The notes beneath the pieces were generated by a model that saw only the letters and a list, made by a program, of their open reading frames with translations, searched no databases and was not told the origin of the DNA. This document shows, in pieces, positions 25,861 through 36,897 of a stretch of 64,000 bases of DNA. A program made the translations under genes and the position numbers. The DNA comes from Atopsyche davidsoni. Lineage: Eukaryota > Arthropoda > Insecta > Trichoptera > Hydrobiosidae. The DNA lies in NCBI GenBank assembly GCA_022113835.1, contig JAILWY010000019.1, positions 1,240,001 to 1,304,000 on the forward strand, given 5' to 3'. Within the stretch, counting starts at the first letter, position 1. Every line of letters starts with the position of its first letter.

Positions 25861-26585
25861 TTAAGTGATGTCTCTTGACTTGAATTTTGATTTACTTCTT
25901 CTTCTTAAATAATATTTTTATCTAATTAATAGTACGATGGTTTTTTTTGTATGGTTTGTACTCTTCTAATTCTTCAAAAACTAGACCCTATACCGCCATT
26001 ACACTAATCCATCGAGCTTGCTGCCTTGATGCCGCAGAACATAGTGAATAATATTCCAGCATCTCCTGAATAACGTATGGTTCGCTTACTGTAATATTTA
26101 CTTAATATTTCGACGACATATCACAGTGGACATGTCACGGCGAATGATGTTTTTATTGTATTTATTAACATTAAAGCGATACATGAATATTTAATTTCTA
26201 CAATTCTCACAACCTCATAAAGTTTACCGAAAGATTTTTGTGCTCATATTTTAATAGAAAAGATAAAGTCACATTTCAATCAATCACCGAGTATTTTTAT
26301 TGAATTTGTCATCGAGATGTGTGTTTTTAAACTTACATTTCATTATGTATTTGTGTCTACTTACCACGATTGGCTACATTCCTGCGTTCATTAGGTGTGT
26401 GAAAAACAAAGAGACCTTCAATATAATTTGAATCGTCAACAGGAAGAGAAACGTAACGACTCGCACGGGCGATATTCGTCTCGCTCCCTCCCACTGACAG
26501 TTACAACAGATGGAATTATATTTTATATAGTGCCGCTAACTAAATGAATTAATGGAATGTTTCCTCAAACTCTTTTAGTTTTCAG
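25861..26585. other. AT-rich stretch, nothing defined
   Basis: AT-rich, with a balanced section at about 26340-26520. A - strand donor-like site (gtg|gtaagt) near 26363 lacks a partner. Confidence 0.5.
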
Positions 26586-26690
26586 CGTTTCAAGCTCGGA
26601 GCTCAACATGGCCGACGAGAGACTTGCGGCCGCAGAACGAGCACGCCACATTCGCACTTTTAGAGTGGTACCTCTCAAGCAAGACAGACT
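26586..26690 (+). other. Possible + strand exon with in-frame ATG
   Basis: A good acceptor (tcttttagttttcag) is followed by 105 bases of coding-like sequence and a weak to moderate donor ACT|gtaaat. The frame containing the ATG at 26608 is open over the whole segment. The ATG context (caacATGG) matches the insect start consensus. It could be a first coding or alternative exon. If not spliced at 26690, the frame ends in TAA at 26692. Host gene not recognised. Confidence 0.25.
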
Positions 26691-26694
26691 GTAA
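26608..26694 (+). CDS. Possible 28-residue small ORF
   Basis: ATG in a strong context opens 28 codons ending in TAA. The peptide starts M-A-D-E-R-L-A-A-A-E-R-A-R-H and is charged, alanine- and arginine-rich, possibly helical; it has no signal peptide or membrane segment. It could be a micropeptide, or the start of a longer protein if the donor at 26690 is used. Function unknown, and chance is possible. Confidence 0.18.
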   Translation: MADERLAAAERARHIRTFRVVPLKQDRL

Positions 26695-27030
26695 ATACCC
26701 GTGTGTATCTATAGTTTAACGTTTATTTAAATTATCTTGTTCAAACAATTTTAATTTAAAAAACACACGTATTTTATGTCAAATGTAACTCATTGTACTA
26801 TTCAATATTGATTGTATGCAGTACCTAGACTAAAAGTTTTTGTTCATTTTTTTGAAAACAAAAAAACCAAAGCGCAACAAATGTGCATTATTATTGCAGA
26901 ATTTGTAATGTACGAATGCCGCATTTCTGACTTTTAGCGAATTTACCGAATAATGTATCCATTCGAGGCATGTAATATTTTTATGGTACTTTCTGTTACT
27001 TTGAAGTATCGACGTTCGAGAGCAGCGAGC
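26695..27030. other. AT-rich stretch, nothing seen
   Basis: AT-rich DNA, becoming G-rich at the right end. Confidence 0.5.
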
Positions 27031-27055
27031 GGGGCGGGCTGGCGGGCTGGCGGGT
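27031..27055 (+). repeat. Three copies of an 8-bp G-rich unit
   Basis: Three tandem gggctggc-type units after a short gcgggg run. A G-quadruplex is conceivable on the + strand. Confidence 0.7.
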
Positions 27056-29391
27056 TTGTTAGATATTATATCAATTTTAAAACTTTGCTCGTCCTGTTTT
27101 GACTAAAGTTGGTCGGTTTTCAAACCGAGGCTTGCGCCTCTTCTCACACACACAGAACTATGCAGCTGATAGATATTCAACGTCAATATTTACCTTACAC
27201 TTTCCTCCCGCTGAAAAAAACACGTATTCGAATTGAATATGTAACTGGGTCCAGGGCTTTTATGCTTTCATCGGTTTTCAACAATTTTTATTATATTAAC
27301 CGATTTTTTGCTTACCTCTCGAATTAAGCGAGGATCAAAACTACAAAACGTTAACCAGCAGGTCTCCTCTGAATAATACACACTGTAAAATAAAAGCTAG
27401 CTGCTTAAACAGATTATAAAAACGCGGAAAACTCAGCTACTAAATTCAAAACCGCGGCGGATTTTTTCACAATTATACAAAGGAAGTCAGAACGTACAAC
27501 GTTGCGACCTCTAAAGTTTCTAATGTTACGGTTTCGACAGACGTCACTGGATATTTTCTTCTCGTTTGATAAATGTTATTCATAGTGTAAATTGCACACC
27601 TAATTATTAGGCAAGCGACATTTATTATTCCATATTCTGTGGTGTAATATTACACTGAATTACGTCACACATCGTTAGCATTCTGTCTCTTTTGTACTCC
27701 GTTGTCTCGGCAGTCTTTATGAAATATGCGCGGAGGAATAAAAAGCTGAACGGTGGTCCTCGAGGCATTCGCGTGTGTCGCGAGGAGCTCGATGTCTCTA
27801 ATGTCATTAAATATAATTAAAATCTTGTCTTTTCGAGAACAATGTCGTTACTTCTTAACAATAATGTCTAACTTGAATAATACATATTTATTAAAATACG
27901 CCAGTAGACAAAAAGGAAACTTTCCGACAATTCATGCACAGTAATGAAAATTATGTCTTGATAAATTATCTGTAATTTAAATGATATCGCCATAATAAAT
28001 ATCAGATATAAAGGTCCATAGTTTTATAAATAAATGCTATCTGAAGTTTCGAATACATTCCAAAACAAAATATACAGTTTGACTTTTTAATTAGACAGAA
28101 AAGGCAAGATTCTTGTTCGTCAGTTGTTTTTTTTTTTTTTAATAGTTGATGTTTCATTTCAGGGTAATCTCGTAATAATTACAGATGAGATCGTTTTCAT
28201 TTTTTAATTATATGTAATGATTTTCAATTATGCAATGATAGTTAATAACATAACATAAAACAATAAATGACACTTGTGCGGTGGTCGAAACTCCAACCTT
28301 CAAATAATACATCGAGTCGCGATATCTCTTAACTAAACAAGTAATACACAGTGGTAGCTTGTTTACTAGCTTAAAATACCCATGGTGGATCGATAATATT
28401 TTTGTTTAAAACATCAAACATATTTTTTATTTTTATAGTTTAGAATAGATTACTAGGTTCACGTTACAACAAGCCCAGAATTTATATTAATCGGATGTTT
28501 TAGAAAAATAGTATGTTCTAAAAACTTTAAGTAATTCTTAAACACAGGTACTGACTTTATATAAAAACAGGTGCGTAACCTAAGAAGCTCCCAGCCGGCG
28601 TTTGCTACTAAAGACCCTGTTAAATTTTGTATCAAACTAAGTTTTGCGGGGGTGCTTCATAGGGTTGTTCGTGGATTGCTTCACGATCACGTTTATCAGT
28701 TATTAAGCTACTATTTTTAAAATGCCTTACATTATAATTACACTAATTTAAATAAATTTGGAACATTTATTTCAGTTAAGATATACAAATAAAATACCAA
28801 TATCATTATTACTTTGTCCACCATTTATTGTTTTTTTTAAAACAATAAAACGTAAATATTTATTATTCAATAGGATATCCCTACCAATTATATTTAACAA
28901 GGTTCACACGAAGTAATGCGACTGTACACAATGTACGGTACCAGCAAGCGGTGATCAAACAGTTACTTTTTTAAATCTCTGATTGTTAAGTTTCTGAATA
29001 TATGCATGTGTCTTTGTCTCAAACAGGAAGTCTAAATCTAACAAAAAGGTCTGATAAATAATACATGTACATAAATATTTATTTTTGAGAATACATAAAA
29101 CAACAAAGAAGCTGACGTGTATTTGTTAAACATTCACATTTAATAATAAATTTAGAACTAAGTAATGAATTTAGTCTCGGGAAGAAGTCTAGTGCTGCTC
29201 TAACATTATGTGAACTTAAATTAATAATATATTTAATAAATATGGCGTGCATACAAGCATTAAACCAATAAATACTTCATACAAGTGAAATAAAAATAAT
29301 TATATCCTAGTAAGCATTTTTTTTTAAATTTACAACTTACAATTTGGGTAGTACGAATAACTAAAAAAAATATATTTATCTATGTATTGAA
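27056..29391. other. Long AT-rich stretch, nothing defined
   Basis: More than 2 kb of mostly AT-rich DNA, with balanced sections at about 27480-27560 and 27700-27800. A T14 run at 28127-28140 precedes tttcatttcag|ggtaat (28163), an acceptor lacking a donor. Confidence 0.5.
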
Positions 29392-29714
29392 ATTCATTTT
29401 TTCGATACTATTTTGGATACATCTTCTTCGTTTGCAAATTCAAGCGCAGATTCGTTTCCGTGAAGCTTTCGCGTTCGGCGCTCTTACATGTGGCCACAGA
29501 TTTTTTTATTTTTTTTAAATACAATTTCGATCGGAAACTATATTATTCTATTTCATTCATTTTTTCGATACTATTTTGGATACAACTTCTTCGTTTGCAA
29601 ATTCAAGCGCAGATTCGTTTCCGTGAAGCTTTCGCGTTCGGCGCTCTTACATGTGGCCACCGATTTTTTTATTTTTTTTAAATACAATTTCGATTGGAAA
29701 CTATATTATTCTAT
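29392..29714 (+). repeat. Recent 163-bp tandem duplication, two copies
   Basis: Copy 1 is 29392-29554 and copy 2 is 29555-29714. Over the 160 aligned bases I count three mismatches (in gatacatctt/gatacaactt, ccacagatt/ccaccgatt and tcgatcgga/tcgattgga), so identity is about 98%. The unit begins attcattttttcg and includes cgttcggcgctc. Open frames through it repeat the same peptide twice and are not a gene. The unit may derive from a larger satellite or be a local slippage event. Confidence 0.95.
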
Positions 29715-29729
29715 GCAAATATAAGTGTG

Positions 29730-29960
29730 CACGCAATAGAGCCGGGCGGCGCGGCGGGCGTGAGCGTGACCCGCGCCCCCGCGGCGCGCCCATCTTTGCC
29801 TGAAATACTTTCGCCAAACATTCGGGCCCGGAGCTAAGCTCCTGTAAGGATTTGCGCACACAGCGGTGCAGCGCGCTAAGTCTCGGCTTACAAACATTAT
29901 ATGGGCGCCTGTGCCGCCCCTGCAAATATTTCACGCGGTTTTTTAAGCTATTTGTTTCAG
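29730..29960. other. CpG-rich patch
   Basis: GC-rich block directly after the tandem duplication. On the - strand an acceptor-like site (gaaatatttgcag) ends near 29922 and gtaagc follows 28 bases on; the tract is weak. A + strand acceptor (ctatttgtttcag) ends at 29960 and atc|gtaagt follows 32 bases later. Both are low-confidence exon borders. Confidence 0.3.
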
Positions 29961-29992
29961 CGGCCAAATGCCCGTTTCATATTTATTTTATC

Positions 29993-30849
29993 GTAAGTCT
30001 TCAGATTTATCATATCAATTGACCCTTTTACATAATGCACAACGTTTCTTGCTGTCGCGTTCTTATCAACAACAGACTGGGTAAGTTTGGGATTCTTCAT
30101 ATTTAACATCAAATGTGAATAACTAGGGGATTTGGTTTATTTTTATTTTTGAGCGCTTTTACGCGTTTAGTCAATATTAAAATATTTACAATTTCCTGGA
30201 CATTTTTTTCGTTTTCCTTGCCTTATTTTGATCTTAAACGTTTTTTATAATATTTGCATCAGCACCTTACGTATCAATTAAAATGCTTATGTGTAAATGC
30301 TAAGAATCATTTTTTTCACCAACCAAAGCAATCTTGAGTTTTCATCCGACTGTTATATTTTTGCTGCAATTATTAAATTTATCGATGAAAATATTTATTT
30401 AACCTAATATTATACGTAACCTTCAAATATTTGAGTTCGAACAAGATTGATTCAAAAGATTTTTATATCGATAAGTCTTAAGTATTACGAGCGGCAAGTT
30501 TCTTAACGAACTTTAATATTAATTTCATGAAAACTCTTCATTAATATATTTTTTTACAAGAACTAAGCAATCGATATACGTTAATCAAATTTCTCAGCAA
30601 GTCTGCAGCTCGCCTTCGAACTTAGCAGCTATTAAAAGTTTTAAACACTTATTTTCTCAGTTTAGTAATTGCACTTGGATTTAAGTTTAAATTCGATGGT
30701 GTAATTCGATTTCTACTTCGCCGAATTCTGGAATAAACAACCATCAAGTCTGCACGCCATGTCGTAATCTCGAAATTAAAATTAATAACAGCCTGGTAAA
30801 TGTTGTTCGATAGAAGATTGTACAATAGTGGTGTATTGCATATCTGCAG
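29993..30849. other. AT-rich stretch, nothing seen
   Basis: AT-rich DNA with a + strand donor-like site (actg|ggtaagttt) near 30080. No exon before it. Confidence 0.5.
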
Positions 30850-30938
30850 TCGCGTCCAATGTACTGTAATTTAAGCGAGAGCCCCTGGTCGGCGTCCTTG
30901 TGTGCGTCGGCGGGTCCGCGCGCCGAGGCGCTTCCTTG
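30850..30938 (+). other. Possible 89-base + strand exon
   Basis: A moderate acceptor (ttgcatatctgcag) is followed by 89 bases, increasingly GC-rich, and then CTTG|gtaaag. Exactly one frame is open (S-R-P-M-Y-C-N-L-S-E-S-P-W) while the other two meet TAA early, which is a little more informative than in purely GC-rich patches. No product recognised. Another acceptor (gttcctccgcttag) ends at 30970. Confidence 0.15.
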
Positions 30939-30985
30939 GTAAAGGCTCGCTGGTCCTGTTCCTCCGCTTAGTTGATTATCTCCTC

Positions 30986-31040
30986 CGCGCCCCGAGCGCC
31001 CCGCGCCCCGCGCCCCGCCCGCCCCGCCCGCCCCACGCCG
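30986..31040 (-). repeat. CCCCG-type array; G-quadruplex-prone on the - strand
   Basis: Repeated GCCCC/CCCGC units (gcgccccgcgccccg and so on), giving many runs of three or four G on the - strand. Confidence 0.8.
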
Positions 31041-32319
31041 TGTCCGCCTTCAATTTATATCATTTCTGAATAATATCTATTTATTCGGCAGACGTTGCCA
31101 AACTTCCCCGAATTTGAATACGCGTCCGGCCCGTATGGAAAATTTGCAAAGGATTCCGGGAATGATAAATAGATAAACCTTTTTGTATGCCGATCAGTTT
31201 TTTGTTTGTTTTATTTTTTGCTGCGTCAACATGTTACGAATCGGGCGCAAATATTTATTTACATTTTTTTGTTTTGAGTTATTTTGTAAAAATGTTTTTA
31301 GCGATCTGGAGGTAAATTCTTTGTTACTGTACACAACGTTCGGAATTTACGATTCTTCATATTTATTCCCTTTCATCATTTATCATATCGACCATTTTTG
31401 TAATAAAATTACGACTTTCGGCCGTTTAAATAATCTGAAGGTCACTACTTTTCTCGCCGGTTCCATCGCGTCGTGCGAGGAGAGTGTCCTCCGAGCTCCG
31501 GCCGGGCCGAGACCGTCTAGCTCAGGCTCTTGCGGGGTCGTTAAACCGTCATTTCACGTATTTAAAGTGAATTAATCAAGTGTTTGTTTTAATTGTGATA
31601 CGCAGTCCTCCCCACTGCGTAGAATAATATTATATTTCAAAGTAAACACGTTATCAGTAGGGAACGTTATTAAATATTATTATTATAACAAATTGCTCCC
31701 GTTTAAGTTTCCACACAAGGTTTATGTTGTAAATTATTAGTATAAGTCGTATTAATTCTCCATGCGGACATCAGCCGTACTCTGTTCGACAAGCAACGCG
31801 AAACATTTGTAATATTCGGTACCGGAGGACTCGACTCCGCGGCGCTCCGTGAACTAACACAATTTACATCCTGTGCAATAATCAAAAACTTAGTTGGAAA
31901 GTTCTCATTGTTCGCTGGGTGCAGATACGCATTATAATATGATTTTAGATTGCCAGTGGTTTTGTATTTATACACAAACTAATATTCCCATCCGACGGCG
32001 GAGAAGACGTCTGCTGATGTTAATAAAGATGACCCCTCCGGTGCGGCGGGTAACCACACCTCGGATCGACACGGTCTATCATAATACCCTTCATTCAATA
32101 GTAAGATCCGATTTCAGGTCTCAGTTTAAATGTCCCAATAATGAAATAACGTTTTACACGCTCCCCTAGTCCACTTTATAATCTTGTAAAATTTTCGATA
32201 CAAAAACGCGCATGAATGTTTATATTTTTATACTTTTTATTAATTTTTTGTAATATACTGTATTGATCAAAACTGACAATAATTTTTTAAAAGTAAATTC
32301 TGCTTTTGCGTTCGAGCTC
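31041..32319. other. Mixed stretch, nothing defined
   Basis: AT-rich, with a GC-rich bit at 31440-31545 (acceptor-like gtctagctcag, no donor) and a balanced section at 31760-32100. A 130-codon + frame at 31183-31575 has no usable context or motif. Confidence 0.45.
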
Positions 32320-33062
32320 GGTCACCCGAGCGCTTCAAACCGACCCGTACCGAGGCTAGGTTTATTGTACAGGCAGTGCGATTTCAACTTAATAATTCAG
32401 GTTTGTATAATACCAACTTCAAGTGTAATTGCATATTAAAATCATTATGTACGAAGAGACCAGGTAAGGCTGGCCCCTCGCTCGCGCAGTAACGTCGGGG
32501 CAGCTTGCATTGGCGGCCCCCTCGTATGGTACTAATGTGTGTGACGACTGTGAGTTTCATTCGTAGTGCTTTTATTCAGTTTATTTTTATGCAGAATGTT
32601 AAAGGTCCACTCGTAAACTGCATGCACTCGACAAGACAAAAACCCCTTTAAACAACTTCAAAATAGATACTTGTATATTGGTGATAATACTATCACCTTT
32701 GAATTTGAGGCATTATATAGTATATGAAAGAACAATAAGCAGTGCAGTAAAGAAAGCGAGCGCCCTCCAGCAGGCCGCAGGCGGCGGGCCGCCAGAGTTC
32801 AAAATCCTCCCCGGAGGCCGGCGACTCCGCGCCATTACAAATCGTCATATCATATCCAAACTAAATTACAAACTCAATTGCTCCGCGCTCGGCAATATGA
32901 TAAATTCATATTGATAAATGAAACATCCCTCGGCCGAGCACCTCGAGAGACGGCGCGGCAGAGAGCGCCGTACGCGCGGCGGCGCAGGGGCCACAGTCGC
33001 CCGCGCGCCCGCCGGCCCTTGCGCCCGTCCGCCCCGCCGCCGCCGTCTCCGGGTGGCAGATA
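32320..33062. other. CpG-rich complex
   Basis: Balanced block at 32320-32560 with a strong + donor-like site (gaccag|gtaagg, 32463) that lacks a pyrimidine tract, so it is not a ratchet site; an ATG 14 bases before it opens M-Y-E-E-T. A very GC-rich block at 32740-33060 follows (for example gccgccgccgtctcc). Regulatory patch likely. Confidence 0.4.
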
Positions 33063-34129
33063 GTATGATATAAGTACTTTGTTGTTAAGCTCGTGGGCAA
33101 ATTGCCTTTGTTTTATCGATCTTTTTGCTCTTTTAATATAATGAGAAAAATGCCTTTCGCTCGGCCGGCGCTGATTACTCTATATTTAGGCTCGTCATTC
33201 GATAGATGTTCGTCGTCATTTATTTAAAAGATTATATGCAAAGTTCAGAGAGAACGTTCCGAAAGAGCAATCCGAGTACGTCAGAGCTCACACTCGTTCA
33301 TCCAGAAACTTATAAGGTTAAGGCAGTCAATGCCGGCCCAGGCTGAGGCCCGGCGCCTGGCCGCCGCGGCCGCGTCTTGGCGTGATCGCAGGGCATTATC
33401 GGGCGATGCCGCGCCGCGCTAATATCGACGCACACGGCGATTATCCGGAACACATCGGTGTCTGCGCGCCGTAGATAGTTTTATAACTGCCATTAATATC
33501 GAATACACAATAGTGGGCAATTTGTTTCGTCGAGTTTGATAATAAAACGGTGGCAGATAGGATCGGCCGCCGGGCGCGGGGGGCGTGCTCCTCCACTGTT
33601 TTGTTACGTTTTTATTATGTGCTTTAACACGATTTTCATCGATTTTCCATCATCGAGTAAAAGTTTTAATTGTACTTTAACATACCTAAGGTAATTATTA
33701 TATCACAGAAATAGCGCGCGAGCGTACTTGCGCGAGCACCGATCGCGCCGCGAGCACTTTCGGAGCGAGCCGTTAGGCCATTTCTAGAATATTCGGCTAC
33801 TGTTAGCTTTGCATTCGCGGGTCACTGCCAATAAATCGTGCGTTTTTAATTTCGCTCCGTCCATCAGTCAAGTTGCAAAACTACTTTCCGCGTAAGCCTC
33901 GTCTTGTGGCATCGAATGGGTTTTAATAACAATGATGACAAGCGATGGAGTGAGCGATGAGCCGGCTTATTACTCCGGCCCCCCGCTCCCGTTTGAATTC
34001 ATTCCCATAGTGGCTACGCATTGTTCACACTCTTATATTTTTCCTTGTATATTGCCTCTCGTGTCCCGGTAGCGCGCGGAAGCGCGGGGTAGGGAGGCGC
34101 GTAATGTTTATTATTTATAATAAAAATAA
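33063..34129. other. CpG-rich complex
   Basis: Alternating GC-rich (33325-33420, 33560-33590, 33715-33780) and balanced DNA, including a ggccgccgcggccgcg palindromic run near 33358. No convincing exon borders. Confidence 0.4.
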
Positions 34130-35850
34130 ATGTGCGCCGATGTTGTTGCGGGCGTACTTGTTGTTTCAGATGGCCTCTGTCGTTACAAGCGTCGGCGCAA
34201 TGCTGGGGTTGTTTGGATTTTAACAGTTGTTTTCATTTTGTCATTATTGAGCGTTTTTTTTTTTAGCTCGGCTTTTGATAATAAAAACCCTCTCTATTGC
34301 GAGATAGTCACAACATTAGATGTAGCCGAGTGAACTCCGAATACTTCATTCAAAATTCAAAACCAAACCTTTACAAATTTTATTGCATTACAATTCTTAT
34401 ATTCAATCGTCTTCTCTCAAAAAGTTGTAGCGTGTGGAAGCCTCTAATTGCGTCCGAGTCAGTTCGTTCGCACCGGGCACGCGTCCAGCCCTTGTGAGGG
34501 TCCGGGCTCCGACGGGAAGCCGGCGAGCCATCGTCCTGTATTAGGTTTATTATTTGATCAGCTGTCGCCCGGTGCCGTAGCGCCCCCTCCCTCGACCAGT
34601 GCATAGCTTAAACTTTCGCGGTTAAGTTCAGCGGGTCGTATAAATAACACTCACAATAACCATAAAGGCCGATGGCGTTCGGCCGCACTGCCTGAATGTC
34701 TATTTTATTTTATTAAAACGATGTCTCTTTAAGCTTTTCGTATTAAAGTGCATGATATTATCGAGCTGTAAATGCTGCCGTCTAAGTCGAAGCGGTTGTT
34801 TTAAAAAACTTTGGACGAACTTATAAATATGTAACACTTAATCTTATGTTTTTTAATATATTTCAGCATCTATGACACTCTTTATTTTAATTTCCGTACT
34901 TTTACGTTTCAAAACTTTATAAGCAGAACTGCATATTTCTGAATACTCTAAAAAAATTGTTGCCTCTGTACAATTGCACTATCAAAACGTTTAAGTTATG
35001 CACTATATTAAAATAATCTCTCAAACACAATATGCCCGTATGCACAAAATAAAATGTAAAGTATAATATAATTCCTAGTACCTTTTACCTCTCTGAGTCT
35101 CAATCTATGGGTGGATATCTCAAACGCCAAGAACGAGCAAATAAAACATTCATACCTAAGAGTATCGAAGATAGAACTATATCAGACTTGTCTCCTGTCG
35201 CATGCAAAGCTCTCGTGATACATCTCCAAAGACTATGAATTACTTACTCAATTGAGATACGATGTACTTACACGTCGCGCAAATGCAGTCAAGCCATTCT
35301 ACTGTATACTAAAATCATATTTATATAAAAAAATATTTCATGTTTTCTTTGGTTAACTTAGGCTGCATTTATTACGCAACAAACCTGATTGCAATCCGGT
35401 TGGGCTAGAATAGGATTATTCAAGTGCAGAATACATCTGAGGTTGGTAAGGTTCCATGCTAGATAATTGTTTGTAATCAGAGCCGGGATAATCTCGCGTG
35501 TACCTATTCCGGCCATTGTTTTCCATATTCTAATTGGATTCTTCTTCATCGCCGGATAATTCTAAGGGCGTATTTAAAATAATTTATTACCTTCTAATTC
35601 CGTGATGTGTACAGATACATCTGTAATTATTCCCGGCCTTACATTTGCATGTAATATATTCACTCGGCCCGCCCGACTTGAAGATGTTATAATATCTGTG
35701 ATTGAGGATGCGCCTCTTATGCACGACGACGGTCAAGCATTGAATATTTCACTGTTTCTGACTACAATATCGTTTCGACTCTACGTAGTATGCATGTTTA
35801 ACTCGAATCACTCTTAGTGAGTGAACTCTCATATTTCGATCAATGCCATG
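34130..35850. other. Mixed stretch; small open frames only
   Basis: A 67-codon + frame at 34130-34333 contains one hydrophobic segment and an internal acceptor followed by ATGG (tttcag|ATGG, 34169); not called. Balanced DNA to 34680, then AT-rich. Confidence 0.45.
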
Positions 35851-36237
35851 TGTAAAAATTCACGTGTCACTTGCGAAATAATTTGATAAGAAAGGGGCAG
35901 CAATTCGCTTGCTGAAAATAAAGTTGCCGAAGAGCAGTCTCGATAGATCAAATTACCTATTAACATTGCAATAAAGAGGCCACAGCCGCCCGCTCGAATC
36001 TTGTCAGTTCCGAGATGATAATTTACGTCCTTCCCCAACGCTCCGAGCTGAAGGTTTTCGATTGCAATTCGTAGCGTGACGCCCTCCGTCCGCCCGTCGA
36101 CTTCCAAAGCCTCTCTGGCGCTAACGACAAACGCCGCCCGGCGCTCACATATTTCATAGTATGAATATTAATGGGGCGTCGGTCGTGTTATGACGTGTCA
36201 GCGTTGAACAAATTAAGAGTTCATCCGTTCCTAACAG
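35851..36237. promoter_or_regulatory. Candidate regulatory block
   Basis: Balanced block with GCAATAAA (caudal/Abd-B-type), GATAA, ATTAATGG and TGACGTGTCA at 36191-36200 (CRE half-site next to a Meis/Hth-type TGTCA). Motif identities are consensus-level only. Confidence 0.28.
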
Positions 36238-36290
36238 GCGGCCGCCTTGGAGCCCTGGACGGCAGCTTTTCCCATTATTGACCCGCGCAG
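36238..36290 (+). other. Possible 53-base + strand exon
   Basis: A good acceptor (catccgttcctaacag) is followed by 53 bases and the donor GCGCAG|gtagct. Two frames are open, one reading A-A-A-L-E-P-W-T-A-A-F-P-I-I-D-P-R; the third has a stop. No product recognised. The donor is acceptable but not consensus at +4. Confidence 0.2.
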
Positions 36291-36849
36291 GTAGCTACCA
36301 GGCGGCTCGCCGTCCGCATGACGGTAATGTAGTTACGACGCTGGAGGTTCAGCTTCATAATATGACAGAGTTCGGCAATTCGCCATCGGCTTTCGGGACA
36401 CTGCTTGCATACATTATAATCAGCCCTCCGCGGCGGCCGGGCTGGGCGCGTCTCCCCGGCTGCTCCGCGGCGGGCCAGCAACGAGAGCTCGAAGCGTTTC
36501 ATTTGTATTTGGAAAACTACATATCGAGTGGTTGAAATATTGCATTTACAAGAAGATTTTAAAAAATAACAACCAGGTAGTATAAAATGAAAATTTATGC
36601 AGTAAACTGATATATTTTAACAATTAGCGACGCTACAGTAATATATAAATTATGAAATATATGATATCATGTTATGAATAGAAATTGCCTGCTGGCATAA
36701 AATACACGTACTGCAAGTCTCGGGCGCTGGCTGCACCGCTCCCAGCACCCCTCACGCTTGAAATGATGGGCGACAAATACACCCCCAACAAGAGTGGAAC
36801 GTTTGTTATCGAATTAACAGATTTTGCTCCCTAGCCGGCCGGGCCGGGA
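36291..36849. other. CpG-rich tail then mixed DNA
   Basis: GC-rich to about 36490. A - strand frame (36275-36502, ATG in context acaaATGA, 75 codons, with V-C-K-Q-C) is protein-like, but the opposite strand is equally open, so I do not call it. AT-rich afterwards. Confidence 0.35.
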
Positions 36850-36897
36850 GGGGCGGCGGGGCGGCGGGGCGGCGGGGCGGCGGGGCGGCGGGGCGGC
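36850..36897 (+). repeat. Six perfect copies of GGGGCGGC; G-quadruplex-prone
   Basis: Six exact tandem 8-bp units on the + strand followed by a degenerate ggcgaggc. At least six G4 runs with 4-base spacers satisfy the canonical G-quadruplex pattern. Confidence 0.97.

Noticed and set aside
28127..28170. T14 run and tttcatttcag|ggtaat
   Set aside because: One base off the ratchet layout and no donor follows.
29460..29724. Two overlapping frames encoding a repeated peptide
   Set aside because: They only reflect the 163-bp tandem duplication.
29961..29992. 32-base micro-exon between ttgtttcag and gtaagt
   Set aside because: The donor follows a C rather than G and the pair is within what chance predicts; listed only within the patch description.
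32461..32470. caggtaagg as a second ratchet site
   Set aside because: The bases before it (acgaagagac) contain no pyrimidine tract, so it cannot act as a 3' splice site; at best it is a donor.
34130..34333. 67-codon frame with one hydrophobic helix
   Set aside because: Poor start context, chance-level length, and an internal splice acceptor that would break it.
36275..36502. 75-codon - strand frame with C-K-Q-C
   Set aside because: The opposite strand is equally open in this GC-rich patch, so the frame is uninformative.
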